Part shown: piece by piece, positions 21,871-34,899 of the stretch
Position numbering within the stretch: the first letter of the stretch is position 1
Layout of the letters: every line of letters begins with the position of its first letter
NCBI GenBank assembly: GCA_028023455.1
Contig: JAQFVV010006449.1
Location: 346,812-410,811 of the forward strand
Direction: 5' to 3'
Length of the DNA stretch: 64,000 nt
From: Epiperipatus broadwayi
Taxonomy: Eukaryota; Onychophora; Udeonychophora; Euonychophora; Peripatidae
Made by a program: the position numbers and the translations under genes
The notes under the pieces: generated by a model
What the model saw: only the letters and a program-made list of their open reading frames with translations
The model's database searches: none
What the model was told of the DNA's origin: nothing

Positions 21871-22324
21871 AACCAAATGTATGTGATGATGATATAAATA
21901 TGTTTTCTAAGCTAACAGTGACGGTGTACTAAGTACAAGTTCTTCAAAAATTATCTTTAATTTGTTTATCTAGTTTCAATTAATAAAACCATAAAAGTTA
22001 AGAGTGCCAAACATTCCAAATGGAAAGATTATTTTAGGAAAGCTTATCATCATTATTTATAAATTTATATCATTATACATGCATGTCTCCATAGTGGATT
22101 GCATTATTGTATTGGATATTAATATGTATGTTAATAACATAATGCTTGTACTGAGTTGAACAAACATATACAAACTAAATATGATTGATAATAAAATTAA
22201 GTTGATAAATTATTCATAATAAATTTATATATTTATTGTTTATAAACTTGTGATTATTACTAATTGCATAAAAGTATTAAAGATCATAAAAATAATAAGA
22301 ATTATTTTAAACATAAAACCTTTA

Positions 22325-22472
22325 AGTAATATTCATTAAGGCTGTAGCCTTAAGCACATGCTTATAAAATGTGATAGGAGGGACCTCTACAGGTGGTTTA
22401 AGACCTGTAGAAGTTTCTACTATCGCATTTTATATGCATGTGCTTGAGGTTACAGCCTTAATGAATATTACT
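22325..22472. repeat. Hairpin MITE-like repeat
   Basis: AGTAATATTCATTAAGGCTG at 22325 is matched by its complement ending at 22472; the arms are about 67 bp with a few mismatches and include ACCTCTACAGGT. A half-copy lies near 4400-4465. Confidence 0.75.
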
Positions 22473-22899
22473 TACATAATCAATGTGCTAAATTTATAAT
22501 TATAAAACCTTTAAATAATTATAATGAATTAAATGTGAAAAGTTTAAAAAGTTCTACTCCATCATTATCTTCAGATAACATTTGCTTTACCATATGTGTA
22601 AATGTCTAGTTATTATGTTTGGGCCATGGTGATGTTCGATAGTGTTTAGGATTAGTATATCTTCAGTAAATCAGGAAGCACCAATCAAATCCAATTCATT
22701 TTTCTTATCATCATTCAAACAGTCATTGGCTAGATTTTTTAAACTACAGCATTATTGTCTAGATCTTATTGTATCTCTGACTGTTTGCGTCATGTGACTT
22801 CTGGTTCTCTAGCCATACATGGTAGATTGTCTTCTTCTGTTTTTCTGACCATTCATGATAGATAGTCTTCCACTAAATAACTTAATCATACTCTTATAT

Positions 22900-24200
22900 A
22901 TAGAGTATAAAAATTACTTTAAAACATTCAGCAACTATATATAACAAATAGAATACAAAATATTAACGGTAATACAATTAATAACTATTGCACATATTTT
23001 AAAATTTAAGACCTTATAATGACAATAGTGATAAAAACTTACTAATTGGTATGACTAATATTTTATGAAGAAATTGTTTTTTATTCTATTTATGAATAGG
23101 TTTTGCTTATTTTATTCCAGATGGTATTTTTTTTCTCCTTGGGCATTGGCGAAATTAAATAAGTTATACAATAGGTTTTGTTGTACTCATGGCATATACC
23201 ACTTCTCCCTATTGGCATGATTACAGCAGACAATGGCTGGTTTTACAAAAAATCATGGTTAATCCCCACATCCATTGATTTTAGATGTATTGACTTATGA
23301 GGTTGTTAGTTTTCTAGCCAAACATAGAATATTGTGTTTCTGGGTAATGTCCTACTATTGGTGAAAAACAGTATTGGCCTGTGTTTTTTTCGTTCCTCAT
23401 GGGATCTTGTGGCATTGTTTCTTGAGTTAAGACAAATAATAGATTCTACTTAACTAGTTGTCTATTGTTGTCCTATTCATGTTACGTTTGTTAGTCTCAC
23501 TTATGCTGTACTAACTAGATGTTTTCCAAATAGTAGATCTATCAATTTTATTTGAAAAACATCTTAATAATTAGAGATATTGTGTTATGGAAACAAATAA
23601 TCTTACATTTATTTCATAAATTATAATTTATAAGTTATTAAGCAGCTATCATTTCTATTTATGTTGTGCATAGAAAGAATCGCTCGTTATCTTTTTTAAA
23701 ATTTTTTAGTAATCTGCACCTTTTAGTAATATATTCAGATTCGCAATTAAATTTGCTATAGGAAAGAGGAAATTATTTAAAGACATCCTTCAGGCAGGAA
23801 TCTGATGCGATCAACACACTGTTTATTTATTTAAATTGCACGGATTAAAGTTATGTATGTAATGGTAAAGCCATATTTTCTTTCATTGTTTACATAATAT
23901 GAGTTAAAATTTAATTGCTTACATTTATACAAAATATGTATTTTTATAAAAACAGTTCTGAATATGATTAAAAAGTATTTATTGACCTTTCTTTTTTATT
24001 TATTGTTGTTTGATGTCAGCGTACCTCTAGCACATGTCTAGAATGCACATATCTACATACAAAAATTAAATCTCAATCCATCATTCTATAAAAAATTTTG
24101 TTTCTATAACCGTGCAGTTTTATGGCTGTAAATCATTTAGGCTTCAATCAAGTATATTGTCACAATTTCTTTTCCTTTAAAAAAATATATTAAAAAAAAA
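22900..24200. repeat. Ancient duplicated segment, copy 1
   Basis: This AT-rich intronic stretch aligns in the same order with about 34900-36420. Shared landmarks are TATTCTATTTATGAAT--GTTTTG (23072 and 34986), AATATATTCA-ATT (23728 and 36000), TTTACATAATAT (23890 and 36159) and CCGTGCAGTTTTATGGCTGTAAAT versus CCGCAGCTTTATAACTGTAAAT (24111 and 36337). No coding sequence is recognised. Confidence 0.55.
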
Positions 24201-25980
24201 AAAAACAGTTACTTTTCATTTAACATTTTATAACTTAAACAAAATTTAACTCCAGTTCATTTAACTAAATATAGTTGCGTTTTTGTCATTTTCGTAAAAG
24301 TTATATGAGTCTAGCACTGACTTAATAATTAGGATAAGTATTTTCATGATTTCATTGCACAGACATATGTTTAGTGTTAATGTGTAAAACGTATACATCC
24401 GATTGCAACTCTGATTCATAAAATCTGAACCATAAACATTACGATATGCAATGAAACAGTAACAATAAAAATATCTCAGTTTGAATTCTGCTAATGTATC
24501 TATAGCACACGAAAAACCGAATGTAATACCAATATATAAAACCTTACTTTATTTAAACCTTAGAAATTGATAACCTCAACAAACATTTAAACTTCATCTT
24601 GACTCTTCTGAGCTTTAGATGTGGGTGAGTTAACTAAAGTGTTTGATAATACTTGAGACAATGTGCATAGTGACATCACATATGGCAGGATACTGTCTCA
24701 TACACATGACCAAATCTTAATATGTCAATATATGCACAAAATAATGTTTTATATCTATGGACATTTTTTTTTACTTAAATTATTGTTTCCAATATTATAA
24801 ATGAAGTATATTCTCCCTTTCTAGCAAGCTAATAATTTCTCTATTGTAATTTTATCGTCACTTTTGTATATTGCTATATTTTTAAAGGTTACTGCATTGC
24901 AATACTTTTTTTTAAAAAGAATTACTTATCTCTCCAAAAGGTACACGGCCATCTGTCTATAATCCATCATTACTTTTTATATTCAGGTTTTAGATCTACC
25001 CAGATACTTTTGCAGCCAAGATAGAATTCTCATCTAAATGGATGTAAGATGATTACCATTTTATGGGTCACTGCTAATACTTTATTCCATTACTAGTTTA
25101 GGGATATATTGATTTCTCTAGATATTTTCACAGAGTTCTTGTTTTCACGATGTTTGAAAAACATCTAACATATGCTATTCACAATCTACTCATGTATCTG
25201 TGCTTTTTTTATTTGTTGCTACTCTCTATAGTGTTAAAGACTGCTCATTGTTCTCAAAACTACAATCAATAGAATCTCCACTCTTTTATGTTTGCTATAG
25301 TAACTTTAACTTCTCCATTATACTATAATTTTGTTATTATAAAAGGTTACACCAATGGTAACTAGAACATATTTACTTGTTCTATAGTTTCAGAGATTAT
25401 ACTAATAATAAATTGTTTGACATGATAGACAAAATTATGAATAATAATTCTGATATTTGGCTTTGTGTCATGTTGCGGAGACAATGATTTTAATATTGGC
25501 AACTGTCTTAGAAAGAATTTATTATAACTTGTATCACTTTAGTACAATTTTTTTCTTGACAATGTAATATTTTGATCTGTCCTTGGTGCTCTTCTTACAA
25601 AAATATTTAATGTTTGCTTTGCTTTCTGTTTTCATATTAAAGGATGACTTTTATTAATGAGTGAGACTATTTTTAGCACATGCATGTAAATGATTCAAAG
25701 CAATAGCATCTTGTTCTCTTTTTGTTACCACGTTTAATTGGATATAATTATTAAAACTAAAAGGTGTATTATAGATATCACTTCTGTTTTGTCTTAAACA
25801 CATGTTATTTTGGTCATTGATTAATATAAATAAAGGCCTCATAATTTTTGCTGCATTCGGATTATTGTTTTCTAATAACATGCATTTGTTTCCTATCTTT
25901 TCATGGTATCTTTTTGGCTGTCTTCATTAGATTTTTCTTCAGAACTTCATATATCATCGTTTTTCTCAGCAATATATATA
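24200..25980. other. Intron sequence with unrecognised open frame
   Basis: No known family recognised. A minus-strand frame at 25654-25881 (75 codons, with VVTKREQDAIALNHLHAC) has a protein-like composition and could be part of a decayed transposon, but the surrounding frames contain stops and no motif could be named. Confidence 0.3.
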
Positions 25981-25987
25981 TATATAT

Positions 25988-28100
25988 TGTAACGATATAT
26001 AAATATGTCGTTACATTTATTTAAAATAAAAACTTAAAAGTTCGCAAATAAAAGGAAAAAACTAAATGCTAAAATTAAAAATGTTTGTTATACGTATATA
26101 CATTCGCAAAGATGCTAAACTTTAAAAATATTTTTTTCATAAACAAAAAAAAAAGTATTTGAACGTATTTTTTTTAATAAAAAGATACAAGATTGAAATA
26201 TAAAAATATTTTAATAAAGAAAATAACGTAAGTTAAAATAAAAACAGGTATTAATTAATTCCTGTAATCTATAAATGGAAATGATTGTTTATTAATTATC
26301 TAAAAGCTGTTTAATTAAAAAGTCAGATGAAAAGTTAGATAAGAGAAGAAAGAAATTTTAGCTTGACCAATGGAAGCACTAAGCCTTGGCTCGGACCCTA
26401 ACGAAAGTGATAGATTAGTGACGTTTTGTTCATTGAATCCTTGTGGATAATATAAAAAGGGAAATACAGTTTTTTCTGACAGTTCCAGCGTTGGGTGTTT
26501 GAGAGATGTGGTATGACGCACATACCACACTCTCTATAAAAAAAAAAATGAAAAGACTGATACCTTGAACCAGCTATTGCCATCTCCAGAACATTACCTT
26601 CCAACAGAGGTGCCGTGGGAATTGAAAGCAGAGGCCTGGACTCTTCTACCATAAGCTATATGAAATGAACAATTGTTAAAATCAATTAAGAACTTTCGTC
26701 AAGTTTTACAAATTGATAAACAAGAAAACTGAAATGTTAAAACGGACTCTTATCTGATTTTTGTAAGTTTTTAAATCAAATTAATAATGTTTAATTTTAT
26801 ATGTTTCCCGATTGATAAACATCATTTCCACATTTTTTTTTCCTTATTGTAAAGATTATTTAAATGTATGAAATTTAAGTTGTTTATAGACGCTTGCATG
26901 GATTCGTTTGTGGTTAATTATATTTTGGTTTTCATATTTGATCAAAATATATAGACATTCGATAAATAATGATACCTTACGGTGAGTATCTAAAATATAT
27001 TTATTCGGATGTCTTTTAAGTTATTGGTGACAACGCAAGTATCTTATGGTGAATACTATTGGGTTACTTATAAGTTTCCCTCTGCAATTGTCGGTATCAA
27101 TAATTTTGTATTTTGATCGTTTATGTTTATTTTGAAATGTTTTTGACCGTAAAATCTATGTAATCGATCTATACCCAACATTTTTAAGCAAATCTGTGCG
27201 AACGTATTTTAAATGTTAAAGTTAAGTCGGGCGTGAATGGCTTTATAGATTTGTAAAGTTATATTAGGGGAGGGTAATCTTGGGTTATTTGTGTCGTTGT
27301 TGAATTGGGTCAATGGATTGGATATATTTGTGTAATTAGTAGATGTAGTATGAGTTTCGCTACGTGCAGAATCGCTGAATACACCGCACCAACCCTTTGC
27401 CTATGGATGGGATTGTAAGTCGGCAAAAAGGATCGCGGTCCCTTCCTATGGAGTTTTTATTTTATTGTTCTTCTTGCTATACAGATGCATATTCCTGTAT
27501 TGGACAAGAGTCAATGTTTTCTCTAACTATCCTGTTCAGATGTCCATTCCTGACAGTATAGTATATTTGTGCTGTTGTATTTTCATGCTACATTGAATAC
27601 ATAAATGTATCAGATGGATTGATGCCGGTTTGACTGCGAAATTTGTTGCCTAAGGTTAAATCAGGGAAGAATATTTTCTTTTCAAATGCAGATCTATGTA
27701 GTCTATTCATACTCGACCATCTAAATAAAATATTAAAACTCATTGAAATTTATGTAAATGTACAATTAAAGAGTAATCTAAAAAAAATGTTAAACCTATT
27801 CCTCGAATTTAGAATGATTTTATATGTGCGTAAATAAATATTTTTATGTGTTAATTTCTGGCAGTGGCTTTTATTCTTTTATATTTAAGATATAAAAGTT
27901 ATAGATTTTTATCTCTGCGTCTCCGCTGAGCTAGTGACTTGGGCTAACGATCTGAATATTTAAATAAAGTGGAATCTTAACAGCACGTATCTGCCTACTC
28001 TATAAATTTTTCTAGGCTCAAATGCCTAGATGGCGCCCTTGTAGAGCAGATATGGTTTTTGCAGTTAGATTCGATCTTCACTTGCATTTCGATCGTTACA
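25988..28100 (+). repeat. 5' LTR
   Basis: 2113 bp, TGTAACGAT...ATCGTTACA. A strong TATA box, TATAAAAAGG, starts at 26451, implying transcription start near 26480 and hence U3 of about 490 bp and an unusually long R-U5 of about 1.6 kb. AATAAA-type signals occur near 27832. The 64-codon frame at 27643-27837, present in both LTRs, has no recognised motif and is probably accidental. Confidence 0.85.
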
Positions 28101-28645
28101 AACTGGCTACCCAACTTGGGCCGATCTTTAATAAACACGAGTGCCCTGAGAATTTTAAAAGGGAATCATGCCCGTAAATTTTTTCTGAAAATTATATAGA
28201 TATATGTTTTGTATTAATGTAAAGTTATAGTTTAAATTTTGTGTAAAAAGGTACTGCCAGTAAGAAAAATTGTGCATATGTAAAGAGAAATACGAGGAAT
28301 AAAAAAAGTAAAAAAATAAAACGTAATTAATAAAAATAAATCATATTTTTTTTTTAAAAGTCTTGTTTAAAATTTAATCGTTTAACTTGCCTAAATAATA
28401 CTTAAAGGTAGGAGAAATGAAACTTGGAAGGGAGGGGGCAGAAATTTATCTGGTAGTAAGGAATCAACAGTCAACTTTTTTTTTAATCATTATATTTGTA
28501 ATTACTGTTTTGTCTTTAAAAAAAAAAAAAAAGTTTTGTCCTTTTGAAATTTCATATATAACAAATTTGTGTAACGTAATTACTAACACTAAGTAAAGTC
28601 TTTTTTTTTTTTAATGTTTTTGTTTTTTGAGGAAGTTTACTGATA
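28101..28645 (+). other. Residual LTR-element interior
   Basis: 545 bp with no open frame. It contains the primer site at its start and a purine-rich GGAAGGGAGGGGGCAG tract near 28428, which may be a displaced polypurine tract, since the bases just before the 3' LTR are T-rich instead. Confidence 0.55.
28104..28122 (+). other. Primer-binding site candidate
   Basis: TGGCTACCCAACTTGGGCC begins three bases after the 5' LTR. It starts with TGG (complement of the tRNA CCA end) and resembles a tRNA-Lys-type primer site (TGGCGCCCAACGTGGG) with several differences. Position and TGG start support the call; the exact tRNA is uncertain. Confidence 0.6.
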
Positions 28646-30759
28646 TGTAACGATATATAAATATGTCGTTACATTTATTTAAAATAAAAACTTAAAAGTT
28701 CGCAAATAAAAGGAAAAAACTAAACGCTAAAATTAAAAATGTTTGTTATATGTATATACATTCGCACAGATGCTAAACTTTAAAAATATTTTTTTCATAA
28801 ACAAAAAAAAAAGTATTTGAACGTATTTTTTTTAATAAAAAGATACAAGATTGAAATATAAAAATATTTTAATAAAGAAAATAACGTAAGTTAAAATAAA
28901 AACAGGTATTAATTAATTCCTGTAATCTATAAATGGAAATGATTGTTTATTAATTATCTAAAAGCTGTTTAATTAAAAAGTCAGATGAAAAGTTAGATAA
29001 GAGTAGAAAGAAATTTTAGCTTGACCAATGGAAGCACTAAGCCTTGGCTCGGACCCTAGCGAAAATGATAGATTAGTGACGTTTTGTTCATTGAATCCTT
29101 GTGGATAATATAAAAAGGGAAATACAGTTTTTTCTGACAGTTCCAGCGTTGTGTGTTTGAGAGATGTGGTATGACGCACATACCACACTCTCTATAAAAA
29201 AAAATGAAAAGACTGTGATACCTTGAACCAGCTATTGCCATCTCCAGAATATTACCTTCCAATGGAGGTGCTACGGGAATTGAAAGCAGAGGCCTGGACT
29301 CTTCTACCATAAGCTATATGAAATGAACAATTGTTAAAATCAATTAAGAACTTTCGTCAAGTTTTACAAATTGATAAACAAGAAAACTGAAATGTTAAAA
29401 CGGACTCTTATCTGACTTTTGTAAGTTTTTAAATCAAATTAATAATGTTTAATTTTATATGTTTCCCGATTGATAAACATCATTTCCACATTTTTTTTTC
29501 CTTATTGTAAAGATTATTTAAATGTATGAAATTTAAGTTGTTTATAGACGCTTGCATGGATTCGTTTGCGGTTAATTATATTTTGTTTTTCATATTTGAT
29601 CAAAATATATAGACATTCGATAAATAATGATACCTTACGGTGAGTATCTAAAATGTATTTATTCGGATGTCTTTTAAGTTATTGGTGACAACGCCAGTAT
29701 CTTATGGTGAATACTATTGGGTTACTTATAAGTTTCCCTCTGCGATTATCGGTATCAATAATTTTGTATTTTGATCGTTTATGTTTATTTTGAAATGTTT
29801 TTGACCGTGGAATCTATGTAATCGATCTATACCCAACATTTTTAAGCAAATCTGTGTGAACGTATTTTAAATGTTAAAGTTAAGTCGGGCGTGAATGGCT
29901 TTATAGATTTGTAAAGTTATATTAGGGGAGGGTAATCTTTGGTTATTTGTGTTGTTGTTGAATTGGGTCAATGGATTGGATATATTTGTGTAATTAGTAG
30001 ATGTAGTATGAGTTTCGCTACGTGCAGAATCGCTGAATACACCGCACCAACCCTTTGCCTATGGATGGGATTGTAAGTCGGCAAAAAGGATCGCGGTCCC
30101 TTCCTATGGAGTTTTTATTTTATTGTTCTTCTTGCTATACAGACATCATATTCCTTTATTGGACAAGAGTCAATGTTTTCTCTAACTATCCTGTTCAGAT
30201 GTCCATTCCTGACAGTATAGTATATTTGTGCTGTTGTATTTTCATGCTACATTGAATACATAAATGTATCAGATGGATTGATGCCGGTTTGACTGCGAAA
30301 TTTGTTGCCTAAGGTTAAATCAGGGAAGAATATTTTCTTTTCAAATGCAGATCTATGTAGTCTATTCATACTTGACCATCTAAATAAAATATTAAAACTC
30401 ATTGAAATTTATGTAAATGTACAATTAAAGAGTAATCTAAAAAAAATGTTAAACCTATTCCTCGAATTTAGAATGATTTTATATGTGCGTAAATAAATAT
30501 TTTTATGTGTTAATTTCTGGCAGTGGCTTTTATTCTTTTATATTTAAGATATAAAAGTTATAGATTTTTATCTCTGCGTCTCCGCTGAGCTAGTGACTTG
30601 GGCTAACGATCTGAATATTTAAATAAAGTGGAATCTTAACAGCGCGTATCTGCCTACTCTATAAATTTTTCTAGGCTCAAATGCCTAGATGGCGCCCTTG
30701 TAGAGCAGATATCATTTTTGCGGTTAGATTCTATCTTCACTTGCATTTCGATCGTTACA
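28646..30759 (+). repeat. 3' LTR
   Basis: 2114 bp, same ends as the 5' LTR; TATAAAAAGG is repeated at the equivalent place near 29110. It is followed directly by a TA tract. Confidence 0.85.
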
Positions 30760-30884
30760 ATATATATATATATATATAGTATATACCTTAATTTTTTTTT
30801 CAAAAAAGTTTATTATTCTTCAAAATTTACGTGTTTATATACATTGAGAAACCAAATTAACCTATGATTTACAACACATATTTT

Positions 30885-32275
30885 GATTTAATATTTGAAA
30901 ACCAGGCACTCTTCACAAACCTGGGAGCTTGATTGTAAGTATAGAGGATTTGAACTCAGATTTTCAAGCACCTGTGAACTATCCATACTATCTCATACAA
31001 CTGATACACGTGACCATACACATATAGAAAAGATTAATAATCACCAATATACATATTTCATGCTAAACCAGCACTCATCAGTTGGTCCAGATTATCATCT
31101 CCCACACACATATATATAATCATTGCTCAGTTTATATTGAGATAGCAAATCTTCATACTTTAATGGACAGGCTTCAATCCACTGCAACCTCCAACTTTTT
31201 AGCCATCCATCCAACTTTTTAGCCATCCATATCATTGAAAATCTGATGATGAAATCTCAAATCCCATGCTGTTGCTAATATTATTACCATGCCCATGTTG
31301 ACTTAAAGTCACTCTGACCCCTCATGTATAGGACAGTATCCATTAAATACATATAAGAGGGATGGACATGATACAAGCTTGATATGTAAATATTTGAAAA
31401 CCAGGCACTCTTTACAAACCTGGGAGCTTAATTGTAAGTATAGAGGATTTGAACACAGATTTTCAAGCACCCGTCAACTATCCACCCTATCTCATACAAG
31501 TGATACACATGACCATACACATGTAGAAAAGATTAATAATCACCAATATATGTATTTCATGCTAAACCAGCACTCATCAGTTAGTTCAGATTATCATCTC
31601 CCACACATATATATAATCATTGCTCAGTTTATATTAAGATAGCAAATCTTCATACTTTAATGGACAGGCTTCAATCCACTGCAACCTCCAACTTTTCAGC
31701 CATCCATATCATTGAAAATCTGATGATGAAATCTCAAATCCCATGCTGATGCTAATATTATTGCCATGCCCATGTTGGCTTGAAGTCATTCTGACTCCTC
31801 ATGTATAGGACAGTATCCATTAAATACATATAAGTGGGATGGACAGGATACAAGCTTGATATGTAAATATTTGAAAACCAGGCACTCTTCACAAACCTGG
31901 GAGCTTAATTTTAAGTATAGAGGATTTTAACTCAGATTTTTAAGCAACCATCAACTATCCACCCTATCTCATACAACTGATACACGTGACCATACACATG
32001 TAAAAAATATTAATAATCACCAATATACATATTTCAGGCCAAACCAGCACTCATCAGTTGGTCCAGATTATCATCTCCCACACATATATATATAATCATT
32101 GCTCAGTTTATATTAAGATAGCAAATCTTCATACTTTAATGGACAGGCTTCAATCCACTGCAACCTCCAACTTTTCAGCCATCCATATCATTGAAAATCT
32201 GATGATGAAAAACTCATCATCAGATAGTTGATGGGTGCTTGAAAATCTGAGTTCAAATCCTCTATATTTTGATTT
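30885..32275 (-). repeat. Tandem repeat of about 480-500-bp units, SINE-like
   Basis: Units begin TATTTGAAAACCAGGCACTC at 30892, 31391 and 31868; the third is followed by a short inverted piece (32215-32275). On the minus strand each unit contains GAGTTCAAATCCTCTA, which fits a polymerase III B-box (GTTCAAATC), suggesting a tRNA-derived SINE unit that was later amplified in tandem. The 74- and 87-codon plus frames in the units are not conserved as proteins. I see no clear A-box. Confidence 0.65.
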
Positions 32276-32720
32276 AATGTAATTTTTCACCATAGAACTT
32301 CATTATCTAGGTATAATTATTTAGACTGCCATGGTCACATGATATGATATCTGATGATTTACTTATGATATTAGTAAGTAGGCAATGTTACATCCAAATG
32401 ACAAATAACACCAAAGCCATTTGCTTTGGCCACACAACTCCATGCAATGGTTAACTGTTGATAATGATCCCATGTCACAATATACTTGGGAAGCAAGTTA
32501 TTTCTGGCACAAACATGAATCCCAATAGTCTAATTTCTCAGACTCCTAAGTCCAATAAGCAATATCCCACATAAAACTCAGTGCATACATTCTCCATGGC
32601 AGACTCCAGTGAAATGACTACTGTCCAGGCCCCTCTTTGTGATGCAGTAGACCACCTGGTCCTCTCAGAAAAAATTGCATGCTGTAGCATTCCATAAATA
32701 CCCTACCCCCAATTAGGATT

Positions 32721-33325
32721 TTAGATAATTCCACTGTGATTCACATTCAATGTCTTTTTTTTTCGTATCCCAAGCAATGATGAGTCACAACCATACTTTA
32801 AAACAATTCTGCCCCATCTACCTTTATATTTATCATTCATCACTAGGTATCTATCTTGGTTAAAATACACACTGCAGTCTGGTTTATCTAGTTCATCAAA
32901 TCCTATGGTTTCTATATTGTCCTGCACCAGTTTTGAATTGTCAATTTTACTTTTCTTATGTTCTAAGCCCCTGTCATGAAGATGTCCATTTTTTGTTTCC
33001 TTCACTTTAGAAACCTCCAATAGAGTCACTGTCTGATCTATTATCTACTTGTCTATTATTATTAACCTCTGAACAGATTTCTCTTCAATACTATCAGATA
33101 CAGGTAAACACTAGAACACAATTGACCCTTTTTCATGGCCATTGACCCTATGTTTTTTTCTTTTATATTACTGTCCTGAAAATCAGGATCTGAGGAACTC
33201 TTACTCGATTTTCCTGACTTTTGAGCTCCTGAGCTGTCAATTAAGTTGATGGCATTCCTTTTTTGCTTGCTAGCCTTTCTCTTACTTTTGGCAGTAGGCA
33301 TGACTTCAGACTCTGTTAACATCAT
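32721..33325 (-). pseudogene. Unrecognised coding relic (charged, Ser/Lys-rich protein)
   Basis: Two minus-strand frames, 33062-33325 and 32721-33029, look like consecutive parts of one protein separated by a frameshift and one stop. The first is Ser/Lys-rich (KSKRKASKQKRNAIN, KSGKSSKSSSDPDFQDS) like a nuclear linker; the second contains DKPDCSVYFNQDRYLVMNDK and WGRIVLKYGCDSSLLG. Composition is less AT-rich than the neighbours and continues protein-like toward 32400. I cannot name a family. It may be a processed pseudogene fragment or transposon protein. Confidence 0.4.
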
Positions 33326-33984
33326 GTCAGAATCTGATTCTGTGCCAGAACTTATAGATAACTAGGGATTTTTTTCCTATGGCTGTGGGATGGTGTGAAA
33401 CATTTGTTAAGGCTGTGATAACTCGGAATTAATTGTTTGTGACTGTATACTTTCTCACAACAGAAGCAACATTTTATATCAAAGCAAAATATACTTTTTA
33501 TGTTATTTATGTTGCTGACAATTTCTTTTTGCTTGTTTTGCAGCCTGTCTAGTTTTTTTTTAAGCTTTTTCTTTATGCATGGAATTTTTCATTTCATTAG
33601 CAACTCTATTCCCTTCTCTTATTATATTTTATGTTTTCCTGTAATATTATTTACTGAATTCAGTACATTTTGATAGTTTCCTATACATAAATATATAGGC
33701 TATATGATCACAATCTTTGCTTATCTAGTCTATATATTACATATGTTGGTACAGGTATATTATAAGCCTGTATTTCAGTTATACATAAATATGTAATTTT
33801 CTTTCTTTGCAGTTTATTTACTGTTGTAATTGATTTTGCTTTCGTTGCTGCTAATAGATTTTTGTACACTTTAAAATTTTCTTTTATTCCTCAATTAATT
33901 TATGTAAGCTGATTATCTCGTGTCTCTTGAGTAATTTATTGTATATATAAACGTTCACTGTCTATCTAGAATCAAAAGAGATGT

Positions 33985-34860
33985 TTTTAAAGTGAATGTT
34001 TTATATATTCATGCTCTCTTTTGAAGATACTTAATATGTGCCTAAATACTTACATGTTGGTTTAAAAAGATGGTCATCTTTTATGTTTTCAAAATGTTTA
34101 ACTTATGGCTGGAGCAGAGGATTCTAACAGTTAACATTTGTTGTTTAATATTATACGTACACTGCTAGTGAAGAGAGATGCTCAACTTCTAAATATAATT
34201 ACAATCTAATCTGACACTGTTGGTCAAATTTATTCATTATTATACACATTATCGGCTTATAATATTACAAAGTAAATTACAATATTCATAATTGTTAATA
34301 AGTTTATCAAAATAAATAAAGTAAAAGTTGATGGTTTATATATTCACACTCTCACTTCATGACACTGTTTAAGTACATTTAGGATCGAAAATAAAGAATG
34401 ACTTTTATTTTCATAGTGTCTTTATTTTGTGGTTGGGGTGACAGTATCCTTGCATTTAACACTTGTTGTTTAATATTATAAGTATGTATCTTGTGAGAAA
34501 AAATGATTACCTTCTACATATAATTATAATCTGATATTGTGATAGCAAAGTTCATTGATTATTACATAGATTAACATCTTTTAGTATTAACACAAAGTAA
34601 ATTATAATATTTAATGTTATTATGTTCATTTAAAAAATAGATTTAAAATGAGTAGTTTATATATCCAAACTCTCACTTTAAGAGATTTGAGATTTGCTTA
34701 TATAAGTGCATTTAGGTTAAAAAACAGATGTTCACTTTTATTTTTTCAACGTCTTTATGTTGTTGCTGGGGCAAAAATATTCTTGTGTTTAACATCAGTT
34801 GTGTAATATTATAAGAATGACATTGGTAATGAGGATTTTGTTATCTTTTAAATATAATAC
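33985..34860. repeat. Three-copy tandem repeat, about 330-bp units
   Basis: Units near 33985, 34331 and 34656 share, in order, TTTATATATTCA-ACTCTC, GTCTTTAT-TTGT-GCTGGGG-like, ACA-TTGTTTAATATTATA-G and CAAAGTAAATTA-AATATT. They are clearly diverged from each other. No coding potential. Confidence 0.65.
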
Positions 34861-34899
34861 AAATTACCAAAGATAAATAATATTAATAAACAATAAGGA

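Larger units (their letters stand above)
25988..30759 (+). mobile_element. LTR retrotransposon, internally deleted, two 2.1-kb LTRs
   Basis: Two direct repeats, 25988-28100 and 28646-30759, begin TGTAACGAT and end ATCGTTACA (TG...CA with an inverted 9-bp end) and flank only 545 bp. A primer-binding-site candidate follows the first LTR directly. By eye the LTRs differ at about 35-40 of 2113 positions (under 2%), so the insertion is fairly recent. It lies in a TA microsatellite, so the short target duplication (ATAT-type) cannot be resolved. No gag or pol is present, so it is non-autonomous. The TGTAACG ends resemble Ty3/gypsy LTRs. Confidence 0.85.

Noticed and set aside
22900-25980. A duplicated last protease exon after the copy 1 segment
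   Set aside because: No GDSGGP-like or YLSWI-like coding sequence was found after 24.2 kb on the plus strand.
26315-29310. Paired 71- and 84-codon minus frames repeated at 26.3-26.7 and 29.0-29.3 kb
   Set aside because: They are duplicated because they lie in the two LTR copies; the frames run against the LTR transcription sense and show no protein motif.
27643-30496. Identical 64-codon plus frames in both LTRs (27643-27837 and 30302-30496)
   Set aside because: Identity is explained by LTR duplication; no domain is seen and start context is unconvincing.
31250-31275. CTGATGATGAAATC as a hammerhead core
   Set aside because: CTGATGA is followed almost directly by GAAA with no room for stem II. 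Same for the repeats near 31719 and 32197.
30895-31642. Two similar 74- and 87-codon frames suggesting a gene family
   Set aside because: They track the tandem repeat; the third unit is interrupted and changes are not codon-biased.
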